A DNA stretch of 64,000 nucleotides from positions 62,001-126,000 of the forward strand of contig NZ_JAUOPC010000009.1 of NCBI RefSeq assembly GCF_030546805.1. Reading direction: 5' to 3'. Below are positions 1 to 8,990 of this stretch, one piece after another (positions within the stretch are counted from its first letter, which is position 1; the number at the start of each line of letters is the position of its first letter). Source of the stretch: Cyclobacterium sp. 1_MG-2023. GTDB lineage: Bacteria > Bacteroidota > Bacteroidia > Cytophagales > Cyclobacteriaceae. Below the pieces are notes generated by a model that made no database searches, was not told where the DNA came from, and worked only from the letters and a program-made list of their open reading frames with translations. Position numbers and translations under genes: made by a program.

Positions 1-1
1 T

Positions 2-445
2 AAAGACCTCATTGAAGATACTGTAGAGATTTTGAATGTGATTGCCAAGCAAAAAAGCATAGATTTGGAGGTCAATTACCATCAAAACCCTCTATTAAAT
101 TTAGAAACAGATCGGCTGCTCCTTATTTTTAGAAATTTGGTGCAGAATGCCATAAAGTTTACGCTTTCAGGCGGGCATGTTATGGTTGATATTTACAGTC
201 AAGAAGAACAATTGACCCTGCAGATAACGGATAATGGGGTTGGAATTTCTCCCAAACGCTTAGAGACTATCTTCGAACAAGATATAAAATCTACTTACGG
301 TACCGAACAGGAGAAAGGAACTGGTATGGGGCTTCATATGTGCTTTCAAAGTGCCCATATGCTTAGCGGGAAATTGGAGGTGGAAAGTAAAGAAGGAGAA
401 GGTTCAACCTTTAAGCTAGTGATTCCTACAGGAATTAATACCTAA
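2..445 (+). CDS. Sensor histidine kinase, C-terminal part (cut by window start)
   Basis: The reading frame is open from the first bases, so the gene starts before the window. What remains is the HATPase_c domain: an N box (FRNLVQNAIKF), a G1 box (DNGVGIS) and a G2 box (KGTGMGLHM), which bind ATP for histidine autophosphorylation. The protein ends about 23 residues after the G2 box and has no receiver domain. It is strikingly close to the C-terminal part of the kinase at 947-2269, almost residue for residue, so the two are tandem paralogs. The N-terminal sensor and the phosphoacceptor histidine are outside the window, and the signal sensed is unknown. No response regulator lies next to it inside the window. 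Confidence 0.9.
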   Translation, partial: KDLIEDTVEILNVIAKQKSIDLEVNYHQNPLLNLETDRLLLIFRNLVQNAIKFTLSGGHVMVDIYSQEEQLTLQITDNGVGISPKRLETIFEQDIKSTYGTEQEKGTGMGLHMCFQSAHMLSGKLEVESKEGEGSTFKLVIPTGINT

Positions 446-946
446 TTCTTCTTGGAAATCTTTTCTATAGTTTAGCAATTTTCTCTGCATTTTTTTACTA
501 AAATTAGGTGTAATATTTTTCACCGGTAATTTTATAGAGGCTAAAGGAGCATATATCAGGCTTTATTTAAATTCCCTCTTTGTCCAATCATGAAATAAGC
601 GATACTATTGATTATATTAATCCTCTGAAAGGCTGTTCTTAATAATTGTATCCGGACTTGCCACCTGACTATTGTCACTATAGTTAAAATCCTTTGCTAA
701 CTATTAAACGAATAAAGGAAAAAATATATCCTTCTAATGGTTTTTTGATAACTAAAGATTATATTGAAGTTGCTTAAAAGGCAACGGGCTTGGGGGACTC
801 ATTTTTTGTGCACTTTATGACCTTATATATTACTGCATTGATGGTTATTCCTCATCTTTAATTATGCATTTAGGTTAGTGGGCGAGGAGTCTTATATATA
901 TTCAAAACTATTTTTTTGTATAAATGTAAATACTTAATGATATATT
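446..946. other. Intergenic spacer between tandem kinases
   Basis: About 500 bases without a convincing gene. It is AT-rich, with no hairpin plus T-run, no tRNA-like fold and no clear TAnnTTTG promoter box that I can point to. It probably contains the promoter of the downstream kinase and decayed sequence from the duplication. Confidence 0.5.
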
Positions 947-2269
947 TTGATAGAGCGTTACTGGACAAAAATTAGAAGATTAGGCAAACATTTGTTTTAC
1001 CTGGAGGGAGACCCATCCATGGAATTACAGATTTATAATGCGCTTTTGATTATTACTATTTTCAGCTGTCTTATATTCGTTATTTTTAATTTGGTTTTAT
1101 CCAATATTGTATTGCTATGGGCTAGTCTGGGGGCGGCACTGTTTCTATTAGGCTGTTTTTATTTATTAAGGGTGAAAAATGCCTTTAAAACATCTTTTTA
1201 TCTAGCTCTTTCAATGAGTTATCTTGTTTTTGTCTTTACTTTTCTAAACCATGAAGGAATTTATGGGCCAACATTTTACATGCTTCTACTTGTGCATTTA
1301 ATTATTCATAGCATTGTGAAATTAAAGTACCATTTTTTTTGGAGTATAGTTAATGGATTGTTTTTTTTAGGCCTTTTTTATATTGGCCTTTACCACGATG
1401 AATTGATTACACAAAGTTATACCAACAAGGATGCCGTTTTTATTGATCATGGCTTTACTTATATTGTTACCATAATTGGGTTTACCTTATTGATAAATAG
1501 TGTTAGGCAATTTTATGAAAATCAAAGAAGTAAAGTGAAGGAACAAACGGTTGCTATGGCTAAGACCAACAGTAGCTTGCAGAAGACAAGTGCTCAAAAG
1601 GACAGAATCATTACCATTATTTCACATGATCTTAAAAATCCCTTGCAGTCGATTATTCAAACCTTAAAGCTGGTGAATTCCGGAATGCTTGATGAAGAAG
1701 AAGTCAAACTCCTCAATGAAGAATTGTTAAATACAACCAATCGGACTTTTCAAATGATGGAGAATATTTTGGAATGGTCCTCCTTTGAATTGAAAAATGA
1801 AACTTCTCAAATAAAAAAAATCCTAATAAAAGACCTTATTGATGACACGGTAGAGATTTTGAAAGTAATTGCCAGACAAAAAAAAATAAACATTGAGGTC
1901 AATTACCATAAGAACCCATTGGTTAACATAGAAACAGACAGGTTGTTGCTTATTTTCAGAAATTTGGTGCAAAATGCCATTAAGTTCACGCCTGCTGATG
2001 GGTTAATTGTTATCTCAATAAATAGCGAAGAAGGTTTCTTAATACTTGAGGTGTCGGACAATGGGATAGGCATTTCGCCAGAAAGGTTAAAAAATATTTT
2101 TGAGCAAGACATAAAATCTACCTATGGAACGGAACAAGAAAAGGGTACCGGAATGGGGCTCCATTTTTGCAATCAAAGTGCGCATAAGCTCAGTGGGAAA
2201 TTGGAGGTGGAAAGTACAGAAGGAAAAGGTTCAACCTTTAAGCTAGTGATTCCTACAGGAACTCATTAA
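947..2269 (+). CDS. Membrane sensor histidine kinase
   Basis: The N-terminal half (about residues 30-190) holds five to six hydrophobic segments and forms a membrane sensor without a recognisable ligand domain. A short coiled-coil linker (about 190-215) leads to the HisKA domain, with the phosphoacceptor in ISHDLKNP (His227). HATPase_c follows: N box with Asn343, G1 box DNGIGIS near 371 and G2 box KGTGMGLHF near 400. The frame opens with TTG at 947, just after an in-frame stop at 938-940. An ATG at 1019 (residue 25) is the alternative start, and the sequence does not decide between them. The kinase has no receiver domain and no adjacent response regulator, so it must signal in trans. It is a tandem paralog of the truncated kinase at the window start. 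Confidence 0.9.
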   Translation: MIERYWTKIRRLGKHLFYLEGDPSMELQIYNALLIITIFSCLIFVIFNLVLSNIVLLWASLGAALFLLGCFYLLRVKNAFKTSFYLALSMSYLVFVFTFLNHEGIYGPTFYMLLLVHLIIHSIVKLKYHFFWSIVNGLFFLGLFYIGLYHDELITQSYTNKDAVFIDHGFTYIVTIIGFTLLINSVRQFYENQRSKVKEQTVAMAKTNSSLQKTSAQKDRIITIISHDLKNPLQSIIQTLKLVNSGMLDEEEVKLLNEELLNTTNRTFQMMENILEWSSFELKNETSQIKKILIKDLIDDTVEILKVIARQKKINIEVNYHKNPLVNIETDRLLLIFRNLVQNAIKFTPADGLIVISINSEEGFLILEVSDNGIGISPERLKNIFEQDIKSTYGTEQEKGTGMGLHFCNQSAHKLSGKLEVESTEGKGSTFKLVIPTGTH

Positions 2270-2330
2270 AAAGCATTATAATAAATTTTTAATTTAATAA
2301 CCCGCCCCCTCTTAGAAGAAAGTTTCACCA

Positions 2331-3395
2331 TCATTGTTTTCCTTTCCAAGCATAAACAAGCATGGGGAGTTGGGCATAACTCCTTACACCGGCCTTTACC
2401 CCCTGAGACTTTAAATACAAATCGTTTGATCTTCGGCTCAGCTCCGAAGCAAAGGGAACAATGGCTCGGTTGCTTTCCTGAATTTCTCTTATATCATTTT
2501 TTATTGGCTCAGGTATGTGTACCAGAAATTCCTTATATCGCTCACTATCCATTCTGTAAAGATCATTGAGCTGATACCTAAATAACTTCATGGTCGCAGC
2601 GTATTGAAAAAAGGCCTTGGAACTTTGGGAGCAAACCAACCATGCCATAAAATTTGCCTCTCCCTCATCGGTTATACCAAAACCATGTGCCAACTCGTGT
2701 GCCATAGTAAAACCTTTTTCCAATGGATGAAGACTTGGGTCCAAGTAAGCTTCTCCTGTAAAAGGGAAATATATACCGAAAATCCCAAGCCTCCTTAATG
2801 TGCCTTCCGGGTAAAACTGCTTGACGACCGGAGAACCTTTCCCTCCATGTTCCCATTCTCTAAGCACCGACTTCATTTCATCTCTGATCATGGAAGCTTG
2901 AGTAGAAAAATCGGGAGTATCAGCCCAATTTGTCGAATCCGACTGTACCTTATCTCTTAAAATTTGGAGAGACTGTTGCGTGGACTCCATTTCTGTAATT
3001 AATAAGCCGGTAGAAAGAGGGCTTGGGCTTAACTCAAGTTTTTGGTACAGTGGTACGCGGTAGTAATTGTATCCCCAAAAAAACAGAAAGGAAAAAATTA
3101 CAAGACCCAAGAAATTTAAAATAATCCTGGAAAACAAGAAAAAGCCTTGCTTCCGGCTTTCCAACTTGAAAAGCTTTCGAACAAAGCGATACCCTAAGTA
3201 AATAAGGAGAATAATTAAAAGGTAAAGCGCAGGAAAAGGTAAAAGTAGAAGGGTATGATCAAGAAAGGCCCTAACCAAAGGGTAAAGGCCGGTTGTATAC
3301 CATTTTTCTGTATGAAAGGGGGATGATGCAGCAAAGTACCTAAACAAAAGCGCAATTATCCCAAGGTATACACCTGTCCATTTGCCAATCCTCAT
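2331..3395 (-). CDS. DUF3810 membrane protein with HExxH metallopeptidase-like motif
   Basis: This matches the DUF3810 family, found mainly in Bacteroidota, whose function is not established. Three hydrophobic segments occupy roughly the first 120 residues, followed by a soluble domain. That domain contains HELAH at about residues 232-236, with a downstream EGEAN that could supply a third metal ligand, as in zincin-type peptidases. Proteolytic activity is therefore an inference. I chose the ATG at 3395; a TTG four codons upstream (3407) is also in frame. It is the last gene of a minus-strand series, downstream of the NifU-type gene. Confidence 0.8.
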   Translation of the reverse strand: MRIGKWTGVYLGIIALLFRYFAASSPFHTEKWYTTGLYPLVRAFLDHTLLLLPFPALYLLIILLIYLGYRFVRKLFKLESRKQGFFLFSRIILNFLGLVIFSFLFFWGYNYYRVPLYQKLELSPSPLSTGLLITEMESTQQSLQILRDKVQSDSTNWADTPDFSTQASMIRDEMKSVLREWEHGGKGSPVVKQFYPEGTLRRLGIFGIYFPFTGEAYLDPSLHPLEKGFTMAHELAHGFGITDEGEANFMAWLVCSQSSKAFFQYAATMKLFRYQLNDLYRMDSERYKEFLVHIPEPIKNDIREIQESNRAIVPFASELSRRSNDLYLKSQGVKAGVRSYAQLPMLVYAWKGKQ

Positions 3396-3435
3396 CTGCC
3401 TATTCAAGTGTATAGATGTAGAAAATTACCAAGGC

Positions 3436-4017
3436 TTAAACACCCTCAGCTTCCACACTTTTTACTTCCGGTAACATTCTTGTCAATAGGTTCTCAATAC
3501 CTGCTTTTAGTGTAACGGTACTCGAAGGGCAACCGGAGCAGGCACCCTGCAATAACACTTTTACAACTCCGTCTTGAAAACTATGGAAGACAATTGCTCC
3601 TCCATCTTGTTCTACAGCCGGACGAATGTATTCATCAAGTATGCCTTTGATTTTTTTGACAACCTCACTGTCATTCTCATCAAAAAGTGGATCAGAATCA
3701 AATTGAGTGGAGATGGGTTGTTTGCCACTTTCTAAAAAGTTTTTGATTTGATCTCGAATATGTTGCTGAATGTCTTCCCAAGGAATGTCACCTTTCTTGG
3801 TAACAGTTACAAAGTTGGAGGCAATGAATACCCTTTCTATTGCAGCATAATTAAACAGCTCCAATGCAAGGGGAGAATTTGCCGCACTTTCTTCGTCCGG
3901 AAAATCAAAACTTACCCCATCATCTGTCAACATAAAATTGGCGACAAATTTTAATGAATTTGGGTTTGGGTTTGCCTCCATGTACAGGTGTACGGGTCTT
4001 TTTTGTGCTTCTAACAT
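3436..4017 (-). CDS. NifU family Fe-S cluster scaffold protein (Nfu-type)
   Basis: It has two domains. An N-terminal Nfu_N-like domain (about residues 8-95) opens with the typical EANPNPNSLKFV segment. A C-terminal NifU-like domain follows (about 115-190) with the cluster-binding CxxC in GACSGCPSS near residue 160. Such proteins carry and deliver 4Fe-4S clusters to apo-proteins in the cytoplasm. The length of 193 residues is normal for the two-domain form. No other Fe-S biogenesis gene (suf or isc) is adjacent, so it acts as a stand-alone carrier. The start ATG is unambiguous. Confidence 0.93.
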   Translation of the reverse strand: MLEAQKRPVHLYMEANPNPNSLKFVANFMLTDDGVSFDFPDEESAANSPLALELFNYAAIERVFIASNFVTVTKKGDIPWEDIQQHIRDQIKNFLESGKQPISTQFDSDPLFDENDSEVVKKIKGILDEYIRPAVEQDGGAIVFHSFQDGVVKVLLQGACSGCPSSTVTLKAGIENLLTRMLPEVKSVEAEGV

Positions 4018-4119
4018 TATATCGCTATTATAAATTCTTACTATTTTTCCTGTGTAATCTTAGAACGAAAGTGAGATCATCTTGGTTCGAATGACAGAAA
4101 ATAATGGGGTTTTACTTAA

Positions 4120-5451
4120 TTAGGAATTGGTTAATGGATTTGATTTTCTTATCAATCCATCAGGCAACTCACCCTCTGTAGAGGCCACTACCGTACATAC
4201 CATGGCATCACCTGTCACATTGACTATGGTTCTAAACATGTCCAAAATCCTATCCGGGGCCAAAATTAAAGCGATTCCGGCAGAAGGTACACCAATAGAC
4301 TCCAAAACAATGATCAACATAATAATACCGGCCCCCGGAACACCGGCTGTACCTATGGAGGCTAAGGTAGCTGTCATCACAATCATCAATTGTTGGCTAA
4401 GACTAAGGTCAAAACCCATGGCTTGAGCGATAAATACCGCAGCTACACCTTGATATAAACTTGTTCCATCCATATTGATGGTGGCCCCAAGGGGCAACAC
4501 AAAGCTACTTATTTCTTCGGATACACCGATTTCCTCTTCCACTTGTTTCATGGTTACAGGTAAAGTAGCAGAGCTAGAGCTGGTAGAAAATGCCAATAAT
4601 TGGGCCGGTTGCAGCGCCCTAAAGAAATCCAAGTATTTTACCTTGGTGAAGATTTTGAGAATCATGGGGTAAAAGAAGACTACCATTAATAGTAAGCCTC
4701 CGATAACCACTACACTGTATTTCAATAAGGCCAGGAGTAATTCTACCGCGGAATCGGGGTTGTCTCCGGTGATATCTACTATTAATGAGGCCATCAAAGC
4801 AAATACTCCATAGGGTGCTAAAATCATGATAAAGCCCACAATTTCGATAATGACATCATTGATGCCTTCAAAAAAAGCTATTACAGGAGCAGATTTTGCC
4901 TTGGGGATTCGAATCAATGCGATCCCCATAATGATTGCAAAGAACACCACCTGCAACATCATCTCATTGGCTGCAGCCGCTTGAAAAACATTTTCAGGCA
5001 CCATGTCCACCAAAGGTTTTAAGGGACTTTGTTCTTTGAGCTGCTCAGCTTCTTGGGATTTACTTCCGGCAGTTTCATCATACAATTCCATCAGCTTCTC
5101 TCTGGTTTCAGAGGGAAGACTTCTGCCGGGATTGAATAGATTCACTAGGAGTAAACCAACGGTTACGGAAAGTGCTGTAGTGAAAATATAGGTCAATATT
5201 GTTTTACCTCCGATTCTACTTAGCTTAGTAATGTCTCCTAAATTGGACACACCTACGATTAGCGAAGCCAGCACCAAAGGAACGGCTATCATTTTAAGCG
5301 CAGTTATGAAAATGGTACCTATAGGTTTGACGAAATCATTAATGAAATCCGGAGAGATTCCAAATTTCACAACACCCAAGCCAACCAACAATCCCAAAAT
5401 CAGCCCGATGATTATTTTGGTGTGCAGTGGTATTTTTCTTTTCATACGCAT
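4120..5451 (-). CDS. Dicarboxylate/amino acid:cation symporter (DAACS family)
   Basis: This is an inner-membrane transporter of the GltP/DctA fold that couples uptake of a dicarboxylate or acidic amino acid to Na+ or H+. The family signatures are present: the serine-rich re-entrant loop (STSSSSATLP), NMDGTSLYQG, and PGAGIIML in the second re-entrant hairpin. Eight hydrophobic segments span the protein. Substrate cannot be called from sequence. A TTG at 5463 is also in frame, but ATG 5451 (or ATG 5445) is the more natural start. It lies about 13 bases behind aroC on the same strand and may be co-transcribed with it, although the two functions are unrelated. Confidence 0.92.
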   Translation of the reverse strand: MRMKRKIPLHTKIIIGLILGLLVGLGVVKFGISPDFINDFVKPIGTIFITALKMIAVPLVLASLIVGVSNLGDITKLSRIGGKTILTYIFTTALSVTVGLLLVNLFNPGRSLPSETREKLMELYDETAGSKSQEAEQLKEQSPLKPLVDMVPENVFQAAAANEMMLQVVFFAIIMGIALIRIPKAKSAPVIAFFEGINDVIIEIVGFIMILAPYGVFALMASLIVDITGDNPDSAVELLLALLKYSVVVIGGLLLMVVFFYPMILKIFTKVKYLDFFRALQPAQLLAFSTSSSSATLPVTMKQVEEEIGVSEEISSFVLPLGATINMDGTSLYQGVAAVFIAQAMGFDLSLSQQLMIVMTATLASIGTAGVPGAGIIMLIIVLESIGVPSAGIALILAPDRILDMFRTIVNVTGDAMVCTVVASTEGELPDGLIRKSNPLTNS

Positions 5452-5464
5452 TGATTTGTACAAA

Positions 5465-6541
5465 TTAAATTTTGCTTGACCTATTCAATAAAAGATAGTC
5501 TGCCAAAACCAAGGCACACATGGCTTCTACTATAGGAACGGCGCGCGGTACCACACAGGGGTCATGACGCCCTTTGCCTGAGACGGTGGTGGTTTCACCC
5601 TGCGCATTGACGCTCTCCTGGTCCTGCATGATGGTAGCCACCGGTTTGAAAGCTACTTTAAAATAAATATCTTCTCCATTGGAGATTCCTCCTTGAATGC
5701 CTCCTGAGTGGTTGGTCCTTGTTCTTACTTTATCTCCTTCAGTATAAAAGGCATCATTGTGTTGGGAGCCTTTCATGGTAACTCCTTCAAAACCGCTTCC
5801 AAACTCAAAACCTTTCACCGCATTGATGCTTAGCATGGCATGGCCTAAAACGGCATGTAACCTATCAAAAACAGGTTCTCCCAAGCCAACAGGGACGCCT
5901 TTTGCCACACAGCTTACAACTCCTCCTATGGTGTCTCTTTCTTTTCTGACCTGATCGATCAGTTCAATCATTTTATCAGCAGTGTCTGTATCAGGACACC
6001 TTACTATATTTGACTCAGTTTGACTAAAGTCTAATTCTTGGTAGGGTTTTTCTAATTTAACGTCTCCGGCCTGGCTTACATAAGCATTGATTGCCACACC
6101 ATAGCTAGCCAGCAAAAGTTTGGCAACAGCTCCTGCAGCCACCCGAGCAGCAGTTTCTCTGGCGCTACTTCTTCCTCCTCCTCTATAATCCCTTACTCCG
6201 AATTTCTCGTGATAAGTATAATCAGCATGGGAAGGCCTGAATTTATCGGCAATATGTGAATAATCCTTACTTTTCTGGTCGGTATTGTAGATGACCATGG
6301 CAATGGGAGTGCCTGTACTCTGTCCCTCAAATACTCCGGAAAGGATCTCAAAATTGTCCTCTTCTTTCCTTTGGGTAGTTATTTTAGATTGACCGGGTTT
6401 CCTTCGCTGCAATTCCGTCCTGATAAAATCCTCGTCTATCTTAACGCCTGCCGGACAGCCATCTATAATCACTCCGAGTCCTCTGCCATGAGATTCTCCG
6501 AAGGTGGTAATTGTGAATATGTTTCCAAATGTATTACGCAT
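5465..6541 (-). CDS. aroC: Chorismate synthase
   Basis: Catalyses the last shikimate-pathway step, converting 5-enolpyruvylshikimate-3-phosphate to chorismate with reduced FMN. The protein is full length (358 residues). Signatures include [20 protein letters not shown] near the N-terminus, [29 protein letters not shown] around residues 100-130 (split here: RPSHADYTY and [14 protein letters not shown]) and [16 protein letters not shown] near the C-terminus. The start lies three bases after the stop of the upstream batD-like gene, so translation is probably coupled. No other aro gene is in the window. Confidence 0.98.
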   Translation of the reverse strand: MRNTFGNIFTITTFGESHGRGLGVIIDGCPAGVKIDEDFIRTELQRRKPGQSKITTQRKEEDNFEILSGVFEGQSTGTPIAMVIYNTDQKSKDYSHIADKFRPSHADYTYHEKFGVRDYRGGGRSSARETAARVAAGAVAKLLLASYGVAINAYVSQAGDVKLEKPYQELDFSQTESNIVRCPDTDTADKMIELIDQVRKERDTIGGVVSCVAKGVPVGLGEPVFDRLHAVLGHAMLSINAVKGFEFGSGFEGVTMKGSQHNDAFYTEGDKVRTRTNHSGGIQGGISNGEDIYFKVAFKPVATIMQDQESVNAQGETTTVSGKGRHDPCVVPRAVPIVEAMCALVLADYLLLNRSSKI

Positions 6542-6544
6542 GAA

Positions 6545-7990
6545 TTACTTTTTCTTTACAATCAAATAGGCCAATAATCCCAAGGCCAGCAATAGCAAAA
6601 TATTAATTAGGCTGGAAAAATAAGACTTATATCCTTGGTTTAAAAGCTTATTGTCTTCTACTTCTATTAGGTCATATAATCCTCCCAGCCTGGAAGAAGA
6701 AATGGCCTGGTTGATTCGGCTCTCTCCGGTCACCCGTACTACAGCTTGAGGAACAAGCGTATCATATTTGGCCAATTCCGGGTTAAAATAGATCCATTCA
6801 AAATGATCTTTCAAAGGTACTACCTCTGCTTCATTTAATGTCATGAAATAGCTAAATTCCTTCATACCGGTCACTTTTCCTCTACCTCTGTTGATTTGCA
6901 CCTGCTCATTAGGGTCAAAAGTGTTCAATTTTTGACCTTTTTTAACTTTTGGTGGGCGAATGGAGCTTATATTGCCTTCCCCTGTGATGATAAAATCATA
7001 AGTAAAGCCTTCCCCGGTTTGAACTTCTAAATCGCTGACGTTTTCTCTGAGTCTGTAGTTCCCGACGCTGACTTCATTTTTAAGTGGGTGAGGGGGAAGT
7101 TCTTTTACTTTTATGCTCTTGGGTTGGGAATAAAAGGTTTTAAAATCCTGGAGCCTGTTGCTACCAAAAAAACTAGGGTTCTTGGCGACTTTGTATTTAA
7201 TCATTTCCCAGCCTACAGAAGGGAAATCTACTGTTCCGGAATTGAATGGGTAAAAGTTGGCTTCATAAACCTTGTATTTGGTCCACTTCTTGCCCCCAAA
7301 TTCCACACGTTCCGGCTGAATGCTGGTAATGTTGAAGTTTTCTTCCCAAGCGTTTCCGGGCTTAATTTCATTAATAATCCGTTCAAGTTGCTTGCCGGGT
7401 TCATGAAAGTTAAAAGGTGCCTGATTGCTCTCAGACATATAAAATGCGAAACTGACACTGAATCCTTCCCCTACATACACCTCATCCTTACTGACAGAAA
7501 GTGAGAAAAAAGCATCGTCCTCTACTTCCACATATTCTGGTTGTTCTGTGTTGTTTCTCCCAAAAAGATCATCAAAAGGATCCAATGCACGATTACTTTG
7601 GGCATTAGAGCGGGCATCTACTACCGTAATGGTGGTGCCTGAGGAGGAAGCCGAGATTCCATTTACATCTATTTCAAAGGCAGGAAGTGTAAACTGCCCT
7701 TTTCTTAGGGGCTTGTAATACTGTATGACACTGTTGGTACTACTCATTTGTCCATTGATGATATTCATCGATGAGCTTTGGGAAATACCTTGCTTTTGGA
7801 AGCCTTGAATATCAGGTAATTGGTCATAGGACCTTATTTTGTCTCCTGACACAATTACTTTTATTGTGAAGGTTTCGTTGAGAGCAACTTCATTTTGGCC
7901 CAATTCGATTTTGACATCCTGTGCATGAGCAGTTAATGAAAAAAGACCCAGCAGGCATACAAAAAGAAAATGGTTTTTCGTTGAATACAT
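6545..7990 (-). CDS. batD: BatD-like exported protein with C-terminal membrane anchor
   Basis: A signal peptide (residues 1-23, ending AHAQ) is followed by beta-rich repeats, with DVKIELGQNEVALNETF at the mature N-terminus as in BatD proteins. A C-terminal transmembrane segment (about 458-476) with a KKK tail then follows. BatD belongs to the Bacteroides aerotolerance (Bat) cluster and sits in the periplasm attached to the inner membrane. Its biochemical role is not well defined. At 481 residues it is shorter than many BatD proteins, and no batA, batB, batC or batE genes and no MoxR ATPase are beside it, so this may be a stand-alone paralog. It precedes aroC by three bases. The name rests on fold and layout only. 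Confidence 0.8.
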   Translation of the reverse strand: MYSTKNHFLFVCLLGLFSLTAHAQDVKIELGQNEVALNETFTIKVIVSGDKIRSYDQLPDIQGFQKQGISQSSSMNIINGQMSSTNSVIQYYKPLRKGQFTLPAFEIDVNGISASSSGTTITVVDARSNAQSNRALDPFDDLFGRNNTEQPEYVEVEDDAFFSLSVSKDEVYVGEGFSVSFAFYMSESNQAPFNFHEPGKQLERIINEIKPGNAWEENFNITSIQPERVEFGGKKWTKYKVYEANFYPFNSGTVDFPSVGWEMIKYKVAKNPSFFGSNRLQDFKTFYSQPKSIKVKELPPHPLKNEVSVGNYRLRENVSDLEVQTGEGFTYDFIITGEGNISSIRPPKVKKGQKLNTFDPNEQVQINRGRGKVTGMKEFSYFMTLNEAEVVPLKDHFEWIYFNPELAKYDTLVPQAVVRVTGESRINQAISSSRLGGLYDLIEVEDNKLLNQGYKSYFSSLINILLLLALGLLAYLIVKKK

Positions 7991-8128
7991 ATAATACGAT
8001 TGTGTTTTCGTAATTTAATAACTGCAAATTAACAAGTATATTTTATACGTAACAAATCTAGACGAAAACCGTTAATAGTATTTAAATCAATCTTTTTAAT
8101 TAAACCTAAAATTAAAATATCGTGAACC

Positions 8129-8320
8129 ATGATGGAATATGTTAAGACTATTTTATTAAAAGTAAGTTTTGACGGCAAGCTCTTCGAGAAAGAGTTGAGA
8201 AAGGGTCTGAATATGCTGGTTCCTGGAGAACTGGAAGAATTCAGAAAGTGGTGTTACGGCACTTTTTCAAAAGCATACGAGCCAATATTAAATAAATATT
8301 TTATCTTATTGGCCGGTTAA
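8129..8320 (+). CDS. Small conserved-looking hypothetical protein (63 aa)
   Basis: It is short but has a plausible gene structure: an ATG (or second ATG at 8132), a clean stop, its own terminator 15 bases later, and an amphipathic sequence without low complexity. Features are LLKVSFDGKLFEKELRKGL followed by PGELEEFRKWCYGTFS. No signal peptide or membrane segment is seen. I do not recognise a domain. It is divergent from batD and monocistronic. Confidence 0.6.
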   Translation: MMEYVKTILLKVSFDGKLFEKELRKGLNMLVPGELEEFRKWCYGTFSKAYEPILNKYFILLAG

Positions 8321-8334
8321 ACCAACAGCATATT

Positions 8335-8360
8335 AGCCCCAAGATTATGGGGCTTTTTTT
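8335..8360 (+). terminator. Intrinsic terminator
   Basis: A six-base-pair stem (AGCCCC / GGGGCT) with an eight-base loop is followed directly by a run of seven T. It lies 15 bases after the 63-residue gene and supports that gene being transcribed. Confidence 0.85.
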
Positions 8361-8455
8361 ATGGGATAATAGGTAATCATAAAATGGAGAGCGTTTTTTT
8401 GGGTGTTTTATACATTTTTTTACTTACTTTTAAAAAAGTTAAACTTTGTTAAGCG

Positions 8456-8767
8456 ATGGAAAAAAAGAACACCGGATTTGATGATATTGAAAAAATGCTT
8501 CAGGAAGTTGGAAGCAAAATTGAGACCTTGATCGAAAAAGGAACCAAGGCTACAGGGGAGGCTAGTGAGGAAATTGAGAAAAAAATCAAAGACCTGCACA
8601 AAAACAAAGAAAAACTAGAGAAGGAATTTCAGGAAAAGAAGGCCAAGTTTGAGGAAAAGTACCAGAGCAAATCAAGTACGGCCAAACCATTTTTGGAAGA
8701 TTCTATGGCTCATTTTAAGCAAGGAGTTAAGTCATTGGTACATGCCATCAATGAAATGCTGAAATAG
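8456..8767 (+). CDS. Hypothetical coiled-coil protein (103 aa)
   Basis: It is highly charged and Lys/Glu-rich. Heptad-like periodicity from about residue 15 to 75 indicates a long coiled coil, and the last 25 residues (HFKQGVKSLVHAINEMLK) form an amphipathic helix that could contact a membrane or partner. It has no signal peptide. The size and charge recall small stress-associated helical proteins, but I see no diagnostic motif and assign no function. An AT-rich leader precedes the ATG. Confidence 0.65.
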   Translation: MEKKNTGFDDIEKMLQEVGSKIETLIEKGTKATGEASEEIEKKIKDLHKNKEKLEKEFQEKKAKFEEKYQSKSSTAKPFLEDSMAHFKQGVKSLVHAINEMLK

Positions 8768-8990
8768 AACCAAATATTATTCCTTTATACAAATAACCTT
8801 TTGTTTGGTCATCCCTGAAAATTTGCCATCATTTGGTGAATTTTGGCCTGTATTTTCTTTGGAAGTTTTTTGGTAATTAATTATTTCCAATTTGGCTGAG
8901 GGGAAATTTATAAAATGGCCTAAAAATAGTGGGATGTTAAAATCAAACAATAATCGGTGGCTGATCTATATGCTTTCGCCTAATTTTATC

